A stretch of DNA of 64,000 bases from Modestobacter sp. L9-4 (GTDB lineage: Bacteria; Actinomycetota; Actinomycetes; Mycobacteriales; Geodermatophilaceae), in the NCBI RefSeq assembly GCF_019112525.1, contig NZ_CP077800.1:2232001-2296000 (forward strand). The letters are read 5' to 3'. How positions within the stretch are numbered: the first letter of the stretch is position 1; each line of letters begins with the position of its first letter. Positions 18,309 to 28,012 of this stretch are shown piece after piece. Made by a program: the position numbers and the translations under genes. A model generated the notes under the pieces. The model saw only the letters and a list, made by a program, of their open reading frames with translations, was not told the DNA's origin and did not search any database.

Positions 18309-20132
18309 TCAGGGGGACGGCGCGGCCGGGAGGCTGCTGCCCGGAGCCGGGGTGGGCGGTGCGCTGCTGCCGGGTGCCGGGGTGGCCGGTGCGCTGCTGG
18401 CCGGCGTCGGCGTCGGCACCGGTGCGGTGGGCGTCGGGGTCACCGGGATCGGGACGGCGACGAGCAGCGTCACCTGGTCGCCGCGGGACACCGGGGACCG
18501 CGGGCCCGGGTCGGTGTTGACGATGCTGCCCGGGGCGACGGTGTCGGACTCGGCGTTGTTCTCCACGATGTCGCCGTTGTCGATCCCGGCATCGACGAGT
18601 GCCTGGCGTGCCGCTGCCTTCGGCAGGCCCCGCACGTCGGGCAGGCCGGTCGACCCGGTGGACACCGACAGGGTGATGCGGGCGTCCGGCGCGGCCTGCG
18701 CACCGACCGCGGGCTGGACCTCCACGACCGTCCCCTCGGGCTCCAGGGAGTCGGTCTGCCGGGTGTTCACGCTGCCGGTGAAGCCGGCGGCCTCGAGGGC
18801 GTCCTGGGCGTCGGCGGAGTCCTGGCCGACCACGTTCGGGACGGCGATGCTGTTCGGCCCGGTGCTGAGCACCAGCGCCACCCGGGACTGCTCGGCGACC
18901 TGTGCGCCGGTGGCCGGGTTGGACCGGATCACCAGGCCCTTGGCGACGGTGGTGCTCTGCTCGTTGGTGACGTCGCCGGCCACGAGCTTGGCGGCGTTCA
19001 GGCTGGCGGTCGCCGCCTCCTGGGTCTGGTTGACCACGTTGGGCACCGGCACCTGGACAGCCGCCGGGGCCACCGGTGTCTTGTCCCCGCCGCTGTTGAG
19101 CAGGACGATGCCGACCACCACCAGCGCCAGCAGCACGAGGCCGCCGACCACCGCGGCGATCACGGTGCGCCGCTTGCCGCGGCCGTCGTCCTGCTCGTCG
19201 TCCCAGTTGTCCGCGTCGTCGTACCCGGCGGGGGACGCGCCGATGATCGTGGTGCGCTCGGCGTCGCTCATGACCGGCGTCGCCTCGACCCGCTGGCCGG
19301 CGACGGCGCGCAGCAGGTCGGCGCGCATGTCCGCCGCCGACTGGTAGCGGTTGGCGGGGTTCTTGCTCATCGCCTTGAGCAGGATGGCGTCCAGCGCCGG
19401 TGGGATGGCCGGGTTGATCGACGACGGCGTCCGGGGGTCCTCGCGCACGTGCTGGTAGGCGACCGCCACGGGGGAGTCGCCGGTGAACGGCGGGGTGCCG
19501 GTGACCAGCTCGTAGAGCAGGCAGCCGGCCGAGTAGACGTCGGAGCGGGCGTCGACGCCCTCGCCGCGGGCCTGCTCGGGGGAGAGGTACTGGGCGGTCC
19601 CTATCACCGCGGCCGTCGACGTCATGGTCGCGGCGGAGTCGGAGACCGCGCGGGCGATGCCGAAGTCCATCACCTTGACCGTGCCCTGCGGCGTGATCAT
19701 GACGTTGCCGGGCTTGACGTCGCGGTGCACGATGCCGTTGCGGTGGCTGAAGTCCAGCGCGGCGCAGATGTCGGCGGTCAGCGACATGGCGCGCTCGGGG
19801 GAGAGCCGGCCCTCGCGGCGCAGCAGGTCGCGCAGCGTCTCGCCCTCGACGTACTCCATCACGATGTACGGGGTGGCGCCGGTGGTGGTGCGGTCCTCGC
19901 CGGTGTCGTAGACGGCCACGATCGCCGGGTGGTTCAGCGACGCCGCGGCCTGGGCCTCGCGGCGGAAGCGGACCTGGGACGAGGGGTCGCGGGCGAGGTC
20001 GCCGCGCAGCACCTTCACCGCCACCTCGCGGCCGAGCCGCAGGTCGCGCCCGCGGTGCACCTCGGCCATGCCGCCCCGGCCGAGGACCCCACCGATCTCG
20101 TAGCGCTCGCCGAGCACCTGGGGGGTGGTCAT
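18309..20132 (-). CDS. pknB: Ser/Thr protein kinase PknB with PASTA repeats
   Basis: This 607-residue transmembrane kinase coordinates cell-wall synthesis. The cytosolic kinase domain (about 11-275) has GRGGMAEV, K40, the HRDVKPGN loop with D138, DFG at D156, and activation-loop Thr171 and Thr173, the same numbering as M. tuberculosis PknB. A membrane helix lies near 330-352. Three extracellular PASTA repeats follow (M. tuberculosis has four), then a Pro/Thr/Ser/Ala-rich tail of about 60 residues that could span the wall. It is the last gene of the rodA-pbpA-pknA-pknB operon, behind a 165-base spacer with its own possible promoter. Confidence 0.95.
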   Translation of the reverse strand: MTTPQVLGERYEIGGVLGRGGMAEVHRGRDLRLGREVAVKVLRGDLARDPSSQVRFRREAQAAASLNHPAIVAVYDTGEDRTTTGATPYIVMEYVEGETLRDLLRREGRLSPERAMSLTADICAALDFSHRNGIVHRDVKPGNVMITPQGTVKVMDFGIARAVSDSAATMTSTAAVIGTAQYLSPEQARGEGVDARSDVYSAGCLLYELVTGTPPFTGDSPVAVAYQHVREDPRTPSSINPAIPPALDAILLKAMSKNPANRYQSAADMRADLLRAVAGQRVEATPVMSDAERTTIIGASPAGYDDADNWDDEQDDGRGKRRTVIAAVVGGLVLLALVVVGIVLLNSGGDKTPVAPAAVQVPVPNVVNQTQEAATASLNAAKLVAGDVTNEQSTTVAKGLVIRSNPATGAQVAEQSRVALVLSTGPNSIAVPNVVGQDSADAQDALEAAGFTGSVNTRQTDSLEPEGTVVEVQPAVGAQAAPDARITLSVSTGSTGLPDVRGLPKAAARQALVDAGIDNGDIVENNAESDTVAPGSIVNTDPGPRSPVSRGDQVTLLVAVPIPVTPTPTAPVPTPTPASSAPATPAPGSSAPPTPAPGSSLPAAPSP

Positions 20133-20228
20133 CGGGATCGGGGGTCCTCTCGGGGTGTGCCTCGTGGGCTGCAGAGCGGTGGTCGCGGCGCCGGGACCAC
20201 CCGACCGCGGTGCGGCGGGCCGTCGGCG

Positions 20229-20234
20229 AGCCTA
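20229..20234 (-). promoter_or_regulatory. Possible -10 hexamer for pknB
   Basis: On the minus strand TAGGCT (preceded by AT) lies about 100 bases before the pknB start, in the only spacer of the kinase operon. No clear -35 is seen. Confidence 0.3.
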
Positions 20235-20297
20235 ATCGCTGGCCGGGGTGTGCCCGGGACGACGCGGACGGCGCGGAACGCCTGGGTCACCGGTGGC

Positions 20298-22163
20298 TCA
20301 CGGGACGGCCGGCGGCGCCACGGCGTCCCCGCCGATCTGGGTCGACTCGGTCGGCGACTCCGAGGGCGCTGCGGACGACGAGGGGGCGGCGGAGGTGGGT
20401 GCCGCGCTGGTCGCAGGGGTGGACGTGGTGGGCGCCGCGCCCCCGCCGCTCCCGGCCCCGCCACCGGATCCGCCGCCGGCACCCCCGCCCGCGCCGCCAC
20501 CGCTGGGGCTGGTGTTGGCCGAGCTGGGTGAGGGGGAGGGGCGGTTGGGCGCCGGCGGGGCGTTGCCGGGGGCCGGGCTGCCGCCACCACCACCTGCGCC
20601 ACCACCCGCACCGCCGCCCGCGCCCGCGCCGCCGCCGGCCGAGGTGGCCCCGCTGGTGGGCTGCTGGCCGGCGTCGCCACCGTCGCTGGGTGCGTCGGTG
20701 GTCTCGGCCGCGTCGGCGGTGTAGCCGTCGGAGGCGACGAACAGCGTGATCCGCGTGCTGCGGTCGACGCGGTCGGTGTCGGGGCTGACGTCGGCGACGT
20801 CGTCCCGCTCGAGGTCGGTCCCGGCGCCCGTCAGCTGGTCGCGGGTGGCCTCCACGACGTCCACCTGCAGCCCGTCGGCCCGCAGGAGCTCGGTCACGAC
20901 GTCGACGTTCTGGCCGATGTAGGCGGCCGGGGTGATCGCGACGACGTCGGTGCCGGTGGGCGAGACCGGTGCGGGGGTCGCGCCGACGGCGGTCGAGCTG
21001 GGGAGGGCCGACGTGCTGCCACCGCCGCCACCGGAACCGCCGGAGTTCAGCACGATCACGCCGGCGACCAGCAGCCCGAGCAGCGCCACGGCCGCGGCGG
21101 CCCAGAGCAGCCGGGTGCGGCGGCGGCCGGCCGGGTCGTCGGCGTCCTCGCCGTCCCACTGCTCGCCGGGGCCCGTGCCGTCGCCGCTGGTGGGCGGGCC
21201 GTGCAGCGGGGGCATGGTGCGCGGGGCGGTGGAGGGCATGACGCCGGTGGCGGCCTCGGCCGCCGGGATCATCGTGGTCGCGGTCCCGTCGGGGCCGATC
21301 ACCTGGGTGGCGCCGGTGGGCGGGGGCACCGCACCGCCGGCGGCCACCTGGCGCACCGCCTCGGCGAAGGCGCCGCCGTCGGCGAAGCGGGCGGCGGGGT
21401 CCTTCGACAGCGCCCGGTCGATGAGCCGGCGCACCGCGGGCGGCACGTCACCCGGCAGCGGGGGCGGCGGCCGGTTGATCTGGGCCAGCGCGATCGCGAC
21501 CTGCGACTCGCCGTCGAAGGGGCGCACCCCGGCCACGCACTCGTAGCCGAGCACGCCGAGGGAGTAGACGTCGGAGGCGGCGGTGACGACGTGGCCCTGC
21601 GCCTGCTCGGGGGAGAGGTACTGGGCGGTGCCCACGACCATGCCGGTGCGGGTCAGCGGGGCGGCGTCCCGCGCGTAGGCGATGCCGAAGTCGGTCAGCT
21701 TCACCACGCCGTCGGGGCGCACCAGCAGGTTGCCCGGCTTGATGTCCCGGTGCACCATGCCGGCGGCGTGCGCGGCGGACAGCCCGTCGCCGGCCTGGCC
21801 CAGCACGTCCAGCGTCTGCTCGGGGGTGAGCCGGCCGCGCTCGGCCAGGATCTGCACCAGCGGCTTGCCCTCGACGAACTCCATGATCAGGTAGGCCAGC
21901 CGCTGGCCGTCCTCGGTCGTCTCGCCGTAGTCGTAGACGGAGGCGATGTTGGGGTGCGACAGGGCAGCGGTGTGCCGGGCCTCGTTGCGGAAGCGGATGA
22001 GGAAGCTGGAGTCGCCGGTGTACTCGCTGCGCAGCACCTTGACGGCGATGATCCGGCCCAGCGTGCGGTCGCGGGCCTGCCACACCTCGCCCATGCCGCC
22101 GGTCGCGATCGGCTCGGTGACCTGGTACCGGCCGGCCAGCACGGTGCCCACACGGACGGCCAT
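20298..22163 (-). CDS. pknA: Ser/Thr protein kinase PknA with extra extracellular module
   Basis: This protein of 621 residues has a kinase domain (about 12-272) with K42, HRDIKPGN (D140), DFGIA and activation-loop Thr171/Thr173. A membrane helix lies at about 351-372. Outside, a PASTA-like module (about 400-470: ITPAAYIGQNVDVVTELLRADGLQV) is followed by a Gly-rich and then Ser/Ala/Pro-rich tail of about 130 residues. M. tuberculosis PknA has no PASTA domain, so this version is extended. The start ATG overlaps the pbpA stop by one base (TGATG). PknA phosphorylates division and wall proteins; sensing through the added module is inference. Confidence 0.93.
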   Translation of the reverse strand: MAVRVGTVLAGRYQVTEPIATGGMGEVWQARDRTLGRIIAVKVLRSEYTGDSSFLIRFRNEARHTAALSHPNIASVYDYGETTEDGQRLAYLIMEFVEGKPLVQILAERGRLTPEQTLDVLGQAGDGLSAAHAAGMVHRDIKPGNLLVRPDGVVKLTDFGIAYARDAAPLTRTGMVVGTAQYLSPEQAQGHVVTAASDVYSLGVLGYECVAGVRPFDGESQVAIALAQINRPPPPLPGDVPPAVRRLIDRALSKDPAARFADGGAFAEAVRQVAAGGAVPPPTGATQVIGPDGTATTMIPAAEAATGVMPSTAPRTMPPLHGPPTSGDGTGPGEQWDGEDADDPAGRRRTRLLWAAAAVALLGLLVAGVIVLNSGGSGGGGGSTSALPSSTAVGATPAPVSPTGTDVVAITPAAYIGQNVDVVTELLRADGLQVDVVEATRDQLTGAGTDLERDDVADVSPDTDRVDRSTRITLFVASDGYTADAAETTDAPSDGGDAGQQPTSGATSAGGGAGAGGGAGGGAGGGGGSPAPGNAPPAPNRPSPSPSSANTSPSGGGAGGGAGGGSGGGAGSGGGAAPTTSTPATSAAPTSAAPSSSAAPSESPTESTQIGGDAVAPPAVP

Positions 22164-23626
22164 CAGTTCCCCTGTCCGAGGTGCGCTGCCATGACGGCGC
22201 GGGCGATCGGCGCCGAGGTGTCGCCGCCGGTGCCACCGCCGTTCTTCACGAACACCGCCACCGCGATCGTCGGGTCGTCGGCGGGTGCGAAGCCGATGAA
22301 CCAGTTGTGGTCGGGGGCGTCCGTGCCGGTCTCGGCGGTACCGGTCTTGCCGGCCACCTGGACGCCGTCGATCCGGGCCCGCCGGCCCGTCCCGTTGTCG
22401 ACCACGCTGCGCATCATCGTGGTCAGCTGCTCGGCCACCGAGGCCGAGATCGGCTGGGACATCTCCTCCGGGTCGGTCTGGTCGATGACCGAGAGGTCCG
22501 GCCCCTGGATGGACTTGACCAGGTAGGGCTTCATCAGGCTGCCGTCGTTGGCCACGGCCGAGGCGATCATCGCCGCCTGCACCGGGGTGAGGGACACGCT
22601 GGACTGACCGATCGAGCTCTGCCCGAGGGCGGCGTCGTCGGGGATGTCGCCGAGGGTGCTGGCGGCGACGGGCAGCGGCATGTCGAAGCCCTTGTCGTCG
22701 ATGCCGAAGGCGCGGGCCATGTCGCGGACGCGGTCCTGGCCGAGGTCGATGCCCAGCTGGGCGAAGGCGGTGTTGCAGGAGATGGTGAGCGCGTCGATGA
22801 GCCGCTGCTGGCCCGACGGGTCGCAGGACTCGTTGCCGAAGTTGCGCAGTGGCTGGTTGGTGCCCGGCAGCACGTAGTCGCGGGGTGCGGGGATCACGGT
22901 GTCGGGCGTGTAGTCGCCGCTGGACAGCGCCGCCGCAGAGACGATCACCTTGAAGATCGACCCGGGGTGGTTGCGCTCGCTGGTCGCCTGGTCGACGCGC
23001 GGGTCGGCGTCGCCGGAGCCCTTGGCGGGGGTGATCTCGGAGTCGTAGGCGCGCACGGCGTCCAGGTCGTGGCTGGACAGCCGGTTGGGGTCGTAGGTCG
23101 GGGTGCTCGCCAGGCCCAGGACGGCGCCGGTCTTGGGGTCCAGGGCCACGACCGCGCCGGTGACGCCGTCCAGGCCCTTCATCGCCGCCTCCTGGACCGC
23201 GGGGTCCAGCGTCACCTCGACGTTGCCGCCGGAGAGGGTGCGACCGGTGAACAGATCGGCGACCCGGCGGCCGAACAGGCGGTCGTCGTCGCCGTTGAGG
23301 ACGGCGTTCTCCGCCTCCTCCAGCCCGGCGGCGGTGGCGAGCACCGACTGGTAGCCGGTGACCGGGGCGTAGAGCGGGCCCTGGGGGTAGGTGCGGGTGA
23401 AGCGCAGCGGGTCGTCGGGGGCGCTGGGCACCGAGGAGGCGATCTCGTTGCCGGCCACCACGATGGCGCCCCGCTCCCGGTTGTACTGGTCGGACAGCTG
23501 CCGGGTGTTGCGGTCGTTGTCGCGCAGGCCGCTCGCGCGCACGACCTGGATGACGTTGACGTTGACGATCAGCAGGGTGAACAGCACCAGCACGGCGATG
23601 GCCACCCGGCGCAGCGGTGCGTTCAC
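22163..23626 (-). CDS. pbpA: Class B penicillin-binding protein PbpA
   Basis: This 487-residue peptidoglycan transpeptidase has one N-terminal membrane anchor (about 8-28). Active-site motifs are SIFK with nucleophile Ser223, SCN at 282-284 and KTG at 426-428, in the usual order. The catalytic domain is preceded by a dimerisation region. It works with the RodA glycosyltransferase encoded immediately upstream and is a known partner of the PknA/PknB system. The GTG start overlaps the rodA stop by 4 bases (GTGA), and its stop overlaps the pknA start, so the operon is translationally coupled. Confidence 0.95.
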   Translation of the reverse strand: MNAPLRRVAIAVLVLFTLLIVNVNVIQVVRASGLRDNDRNTRQLSDQYNRERGAIVVAGNEIASSVPSAPDDPLRFTRTYPQGPLYAPVTGYQSVLATAAGLEEAENAVLNGDDDRLFGRRVADLFTGRTLSGGNVEVTLDPAVQEAAMKGLDGVTGAVVALDPKTGAVLGLASTPTYDPNRLSSHDLDAVRAYDSEITPAKGSGDADPRVDQATSERNHPGSIFKVIVSAAALSSGDYTPDTVIPAPRDYVLPGTNQPLRNFGNESCDPSGQQRLIDALTISCNTAFAQLGIDLGQDRVRDMARAFGIDDKGFDMPLPVAASTLGDIPDDAALGQSSIGQSSVSLTPVQAAMIASAVANDGSLMKPYLVKSIQGPDLSVIDQTDPEEMSQPISASVAEQLTTMMRSVVDNGTGRRARIDGVQVAGKTGTAETGTDAPDHNWFIGFAPADDPTIAVAVFVKNGGGTGGDTSAPIARAVMAAHLGQGN

Positions 23627-25047
23627 GGCCGGACCACCTCGGTGGGGGCGTCGGTGAGCGCCGGCGCCGGGGCGGCCGGCGGGGCGGCCGGGCGGCGGGC
23701 GGCGTCGCTGATCCGCACCAGCAGCGCGACCAGGCCGAAGTTCGCGACCAGCGAGGAGCCGCCGTAGGCGACGAACGGGGTGGTCAGGCCGGTCAGCGGC
23801 AGCAGCCCGGTGACCCCGCCGAGGACGACGAACACCTGCCAGGCGACGGCGAACGCCAGGCCCGCGGCCAGCAGCTTGCCGAAGCCGTCGCGCACGACGA
23901 GGGAGGTGCGCAGGCCGCGCTCGACCAGCACCAGGTAGATGATGATCAGCGCGACCAGGCCGAACAGGCCCAGCTCCTCACCGATCGCGGCGGCGATGAA
24001 GTCGCTCTTGGCGACCGGCACCTGGTCCGGGCGCCCACTGCCCAGCCCGGTCCCGAACAGGCCGCCGGTGCCGAGGCTGAACAGCGACTGGACCATCTGG
24101 TAGCCGCCGGTGTCGGCGTAGCCGAAGGGGTCCAGCCAGGTGTCGACGCGCACCCGCACGTGGCCGAAGACCTGGTAGGCCACGTACGCGCCGCCGGAGA
24201 ACAGCACCAGGCCGATGACCAGCCAGCTGGCCCGCTCGGTGGCGACGTAGAGCATCACCACGAAGATGCCGAACAGCAGCAGCGAGCTGCCCAGGTCGCG
24301 CTCGAAGACCAGCACCAGGATCGAGGCGACCCAGGCCAGCACGACCGGGCCGAGGTCGCGGCCGCGGGGGAGCTCCAGCCCGGCCACCCGCCGGCTGGCC
24401 AGCGCCAGCACGTCGCGCTTGTCGACGAGGTAGGCGGCGAAGAAGACGATCAGGCAGATCTTGGCGAACTCACCCGGCTGGATGGAGAAGCCGGCGACCC
24501 GGATCCACAGCTTGGCGCCGTTGATCGTGGAGTTGGGCAGGACCGCCGGGATGGCCAGCAGCACCAGGCCGATCAGCGCCAGGGTGTAGGCGAAGCGGGC
24601 GAGCACGCGGTGGTCGCGGACGACGGTGAGCACGGCGACGAACAGCACCAGCCCGACCGTGGCCCACAGCAGCTGGACCGGGGCGTCCTCGCCGGAGTTG
24701 TTGCGGCCGAGGGTGTTCCCGGCGATGTCCAGCCGGTGGATCATCGTCAGCCCCAGGCCGGACAGCACCGCGATGCAGGGCAGCAGCAGCGGGTCGGCGT
24801 AGGGGGCGAAGCGGCGGACGACGAGGTGCGCGACCAGCCACAGCGCGCTGAACCAGGTGCCGAAGGTGGCCAGCTCCGGGCTGAGCGCGTCGGTCAGGGT
24901 CAGGTCGACGATGCACTGCGCGGCCAGGGTGAGCAGCACGGCGAAGGCGAGGAGCAGCAGCTCGGTGCCCCGTCGCGTCGGGGTGGCGGGGTTGCCCGCC
25001 GGCGTGCCGTTCGGGTCGGTGCCGGCCGCGCCCACCAGGCCAGCCAC
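23623..25047 (-). CDS. rodA: SEDS peptidoglycan glycosyltransferase RodA/FtsW family
   Basis: This 474-residue polytopic membrane protein has about 12 helices. SEDS features are visible: NGAKLWIRVAGFSIQPGEFAKI, and DFIAAAIGEELGLFG with the acidic residues of the catalytic cavity, and PFVAYGGSSLVANFG near the end. It polymerises lipid II with its cognate class B PBP (the next gene). Start GTG at 25047 overlaps the pstP stop (TAGTG). The reading frame is open far upstream, but that part overlaps pstP in another frame and is not coding here. Confidence 0.94.
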   Translation of the reverse strand: MAGLVGAAGTDPNGTPAGNPATPTRRGTELLLLAFAVLLTLAAQCIVDLTLTDALSPELATFGTWFSALWLVAHLVVRRFAPYADPLLLPCIAVLSGLGLTMIHRLDIAGNTLGRNNSGEDAPVQLLWATVGLVLFVAVLTVVRDHRVLARFAYTLALIGLVLLAIPAVLPNSTINGAKLWIRVAGFSIQPGEFAKICLIVFFAAYLVDKRDVLALASRRVAGLELPRGRDLGPVVLAWVASILVLVFERDLGSSLLLFGIFVVMLYVATERASWLVIGLVLFSGGAYVAYQVFGHVRVRVDTWLDPFGYADTGGYQMVQSLFSLGTGGLFGTGLGSGRPDQVPVAKSDFIAAAIGEELGLFGLVALIIIYLVLVERGLRTSLVVRDGFGKLLAAGLAFAVAWQVFVVLGGVTGLLPLTGLTTPFVAYGGSSLVANFGLVALLVRISDAARRPAAPPAAPAPALTDAPTEVVRP

Positions 25048-26498
25048 TAGTCGGCCGCCCGGCAGTCCACCCCCGGCTGACCCGGGCGGGGCTGCACCGG
25101 GGCCGAGCTGGTGGTGGTGGGTGAGGCGGAGGTCTGCGGGTCGGTGCTCGTCGCCGGGTCGCTGCTCGAGGGCGCGCCGCCGGACGGTGTGGGGAGTGCG
25201 GGGTCGGTGGCCGGCGGTGCGGTGACGCTCTCGGCCGGCGGGGCGGAGCTGGTGGCGCTGGGGGAGGTGCTGGCGGGGCTGGGGACGCGGCACTCGGGGA
25301 GCTGCTGCCCCTCGAGGTTGTTCAGGATGCGGTCGGCGTCGTCGCGGTCGAGGGCGTCGATCCCACCGGTGACCCGGTTGCGGGCGGCCTGGGTGAGGTC
25401 GCCGGTGTCCAGGGAGGTCTGCTGCTCGAGCCGGTAGAGGTCCACCCCGACGACCGAGGTGTCCAGACCGCGGAAGACGCCGACCCGGTCGCCGTCCGCG
25501 GTCTCGGTGACCCCGACGAACCAGTGCCCCATCACGAACAGGTAGCCGCCGATCGCGGCCGCGCCGAGCACCACCACCGCCGTCAGCGCGATCAGGCCGG
25601 TGCGCAGCGGACGGCGGCGGCGCACCGGCGGTGAGGCGGTGGCCTGGGCGGTGGGCTGCGGCCCGGCCTGCGGTTGGGACAGCGCCGCGCGCCCGGCGGC
25701 CGAACGGGGGTCGACCTCGCGCTGGCCGATGTTGTCGCCGGCCGCGCCGTCGATCACCGGCTCGACGAGCACGCCGCGGCCGTCGTCCTCGACCACGTCG
25801 GCGACGATGCAGGTGATGTTGTCCGGGCCGCCGCTGCGCAGCGCCAGCTCGATCAGCCGGTCGGCGGTGGCCTGGGCGTCGGGGGAGACCATGGCCTGGG
25901 CGATGGTCTCGTGGCTGACCACGCCGGACAGGCCGTCGGAGCACAGCAGGTAGCGGTCACCGGCGCGGGCGTCGCGCATCGACAGGTCGGGCTCGACGTC
26001 CTGGCCGTTGAGGGCGCGCAGCAGCAGCGAGCGCTGCGGGTGGCTGTTGGCCTCCTCCTCGGTGATCCGGCCCTCGTCGATCAGCGACTGCACGAAGGTG
26101 TCGTCGTGGGTGATCTGGGAGAGCTCGCCGTCGCGCAGCAGGTAGGCGCGGGAGTCACCGACGTGGCACAGGCCCAGCCGGCCGCCGGCGAACAGGACGG
26201 CGGTGAGCGTGGTGCCCATGCCCTCCAGCTGCGGGGCCTCCCGGATGACCTCGCGCAGGTGCTCGCTGCCGTCGAAGACCGCCTGGCGCAGCGCCTGCAG
26301 CAGGTCGCCGGAGGGGGCGTCGTCGTCGAGGTGCTCCAGGGCGGCGATGACGACCTTGCTGGCCACGTCACCGGCCGCGTGCCCGCCCATGCCGTCGGCG
26401 ACGGCGAGCAGTCGTGGCCCGGCGTAGACCGAGTCCTGGTTGGTGCCGCGGATGAGCCCGCGGTCGGAACGGGCCGCGTAGCGGAGGACCAAGGTCAT
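25047..26498 (-). CDS. pstP: PP2C-family Ser/Thr phosphatase PstP
   Basis: This 483-residue phosphatase is the only partner phosphatase of the kinases in this operon. The cytosolic PP2C domain (about 5-240) shows TNQDS (D22), VADGMGGHAAGD (D35, G36), GDSRAYLL, LLCSDGLSG and GPDNITCIVADV, i.e. all metal-binding Asp residues. A membrane helix lies near 305-325, followed by an extracellular region and a Ser/Thr/Pro-rich tail. It dephosphorylates PknA/PknB and their substrates. ATG 26498 overlaps the fhaB stop (ATGA); an in-frame extension upstream is not supported. Confidence 0.95.
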   Translation of the reverse strand: MTLVLRYAARSDRGLIRGTNQDSVYAGPRLLAVADGMGGHAAGDVASKVVIAALEHLDDDAPSGDLLQALRQAVFDGSEHLREVIREAPQLEGMGTTLTAVLFAGGRLGLCHVGDSRAYLLRDGELSQITHDDTFVQSLIDEGRITEEEANSHPQRSLLLRALNGQDVEPDLSMRDARAGDRYLLCSDGLSGVVSHETIAQAMVSPDAQATADRLIELALRSGGPDNITCIVADVVEDDGRGVLVEPVIDGAAGDNIGQREVDPRSAAGRAALSQPQAGPQPTAQATASPPVRRRRPLRTGLIALTAVVVLGAAAIGGYLFVMGHWFVGVTETADGDRVGVFRGLDTSVVGVDLYRLEQQTSLDTGDLTQAARNRVTGGIDALDRDDADRILNNLEGQQLPECRVPSPASTSPSATSSAPPAESVTAPPATDPALPTPSGGAPSSSDPATSTDPQTSASPTTTSSAPVQPRPGQPGVDCRAAD

Positions 26499-26956
26499 GA
26501 GCGCAGCTCCAGGACGGTCTGCCCGATCCGGATCGGCTGGCCGGAGCCGACCAGCAGCGGACCCTGCACGCGCTGCTGGTCGAGGTAGGTGCCGTTGGTG
26601 GACCCGAGGTCCTCGACGTACCACTGGCCGCCGCGGTTGGTGAGGCGTGCGTGCCGGGACGAGGCGAAGTCGTCGGTCAGCACGAGGGTCGAGTCGTCGG
26701 CGCGACCGATCAGGATGGCCTGCTCCCCGAGGGTGATGCGGGTCCCGGTGAGCGGACCGGCGGTGACGACGAGGTGCCGGGGGCCCCGGGCACCCCGCTT
26801 GCGGACCGGCGCCACGCGGGGTGGCACCGATGCGACCCGGCCGGTGCGGCCACCGAACAGGTCGGCGCGCACCACCCGGAAGGCAGCGAAGACGAACAGC
26901 CAGAGCAACAGCAGGAAGCCGAAGCGGAAGGCCTGGAGCACGATCTCGGAGGTCAC
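26495..26956 (-). CDS. fhaB: FHA-domain protein FhaB (FipA-like)
   Basis: This protein of 153 residues has one N-terminal membrane helix (about 8-27) and a C-terminal FHA domain (about 75-150). The phospho-Thr-binding residues are visible: IGR, SSRHARL and the STNGTYLD loop. In mycobacteria the FhaB/FipA protein links PknA phosphorylation to FtsZ and FtsQ. It is the second gene of the operon, 37 bases after fhaA, and overlaps pstP by 4 bases. Confidence 0.93.
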   Translation of the reverse strand: MTSEIVLQAFRFGFLLLLWLFVFAAFRVVRADLFGGRTGRVASVPPRVAPVRKRGARGPRHLVVTAGPLTGTRITLGEQAILIGRADDSTLVLTDDFASSRHARLTNRGGQWYVEDLGSTNGTYLDQQRVQGPLLVGSGQPIRIGQTVLELRS

Positions 26957-26993
26957 GATGCCACCCCGTCCGTACGGCCCGCAGCCGGGCCGC

Positions 26994-27776
26994 TCATGCG
27001 CCGTCCTGCCGGTAGACCAGCACGGAGTGGCCGATCCGGATGACGTCGCCGTCGAAGAGCTCCTGGAAGCCGACCCGGCGGCCGTTGACCAGCGTGCCGT
27101 TGGTGGACCCCAGGTCCTGGACGGCGACGGTGTCGCCGTCGAGCTGGACGTCGGCGTGCTTGCGGCTCACCCCGGTGTCGGGGAGCCGGATGTCGGCCTC
27201 AGTGCCGCGCCCCAGCACGTTGCTGCCCTGCTCGAGCACGTGCTTGGTGCCCGGGCCGTCGACGACGAGCAGGTGGCTGACCGCCGCGGCGGGGTGGCCG
27301 ACCACCGGTGGCGGCGCGGCGGGGGCACCGCTCCGCAGCGGCGGGAGCGGGGGGAGCCCGGGCGGCGGGGCCTGCGGGGGAGCGGCCGGTGCGGCCCGGT
27401 GGCCGTCGTCGCCGACGTGCGAGGCGACCTCGAAGACGCCGGTGCGGAGGCCGTCGTCGCGCTCCAGGCGGACCTCGACGTCACCGAAGGTCTGCCAGCC
27501 CTCGCCCTCGATGTGCTCCCGCACCATGTCGGCGAGCTCGGCGGCCAGCTGGTCGGACCACTCGGCGAGGTTGTCGTGGTCGGCGGGGCCCAGGGTCACG
27601 ACGTAGACGTTGGGGGCCAGCACGCGGCCACCGCCGAGGACGGAGCGCTGCTCGTCGGCCTCGCGCTGCAGGGCGTGGGCGATCTCGGCCGGGTGGACCT
27701 TGCCCTTGAACACGCGGGCGAACGCCAGCCCGACCATGCCCTCCAGCCGTCGCTCGAAGCGCTGCAGCACACCCAC
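26994..27776 (-). CDS. fhaA: FHA-domain protein FhaA with DUF3662
   Basis: This protein of 260 residues has an N-terminal DUF3662 domain (about 1-120, starting GVLQRFERRLEGMVG...FARVFKGKVHPAEI), a Pro-rich linker (about 125-165) and a C-terminal FHA domain (about 170-255) with LGRG, SRKHADV and GSTNGTLVNG. In M. tuberculosis FhaA (Rv0020c) binds the phosphorylated pseudokinase domain of MviN/MurJ and regulates wall synthesis. It is shorter than Rv0020c because the linker is shorter. It is the first gene of the minus-strand operon and starts with GTG. Confidence 0.94.
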   Translation of the reverse strand: MGVLQRFERRLEGMVGLAFARVFKGKVHPAEIAHALQREADEQRSVLGGGRVLAPNVYVVTLGPADHDNLAEWSDQLAAELADMVREHIEGEGWQTFGDVEVRLERDDGLRTGVFEVASHVGDDGHRAAPAAPPQAPPPGLPPLPPLRSGAPAAPPPVVGHPAAAVSHLLVVDGPGTKHVLEQGSNVLGRGTEADIRLPDTGVSRKHADVQLDGDTVAVQDLGSTNGTLVNGRRVGFQELFDGDVIRIGHSVLVYRQDGA

Positions 27777-27823
27777 AGTCGCTCCCTCGCGTTCGGCTGA
27801 CCTCCCCCTGCACCTGAGCGCCG

Positions 27824-27829
27824 ATCGTA
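27824..27829 (-). promoter_or_regulatory. Possible -10 hexamer of the fhaA operon
   Basis: TACGAT on the minus strand lies about 48 bases before the fhaA GTG, in a short relatively A/T-containing patch (GGTTACGATC). No convincing -35 is visible. Confidence 0.35.
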
Positions 27830-28012
27830 ACCGGGGGAGGGTCGCCGGACCGTTCGCCGAGGCGCGAGTCCGGTGGACGGGACGTCCGCGGCGAGCTCGC
27901 GGGACCGTTGTACCAGGACGGCGCCCCGGACGCCCCGGGCCGCGCCGGAGGACCCGTTCGGAGGGTGGTCGGCAGGGGCCCGGTGAACGGCTGCTAGAGT
28001 TCTCCCTCGCCA

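Noticed and set aside
23623-25944. A 773-residue version of RodA
   Set aside because: The extra N-terminal part overlaps pstP in another frame; the GTG at 25047 (TAGTG overlap) precedes the first membrane helix.
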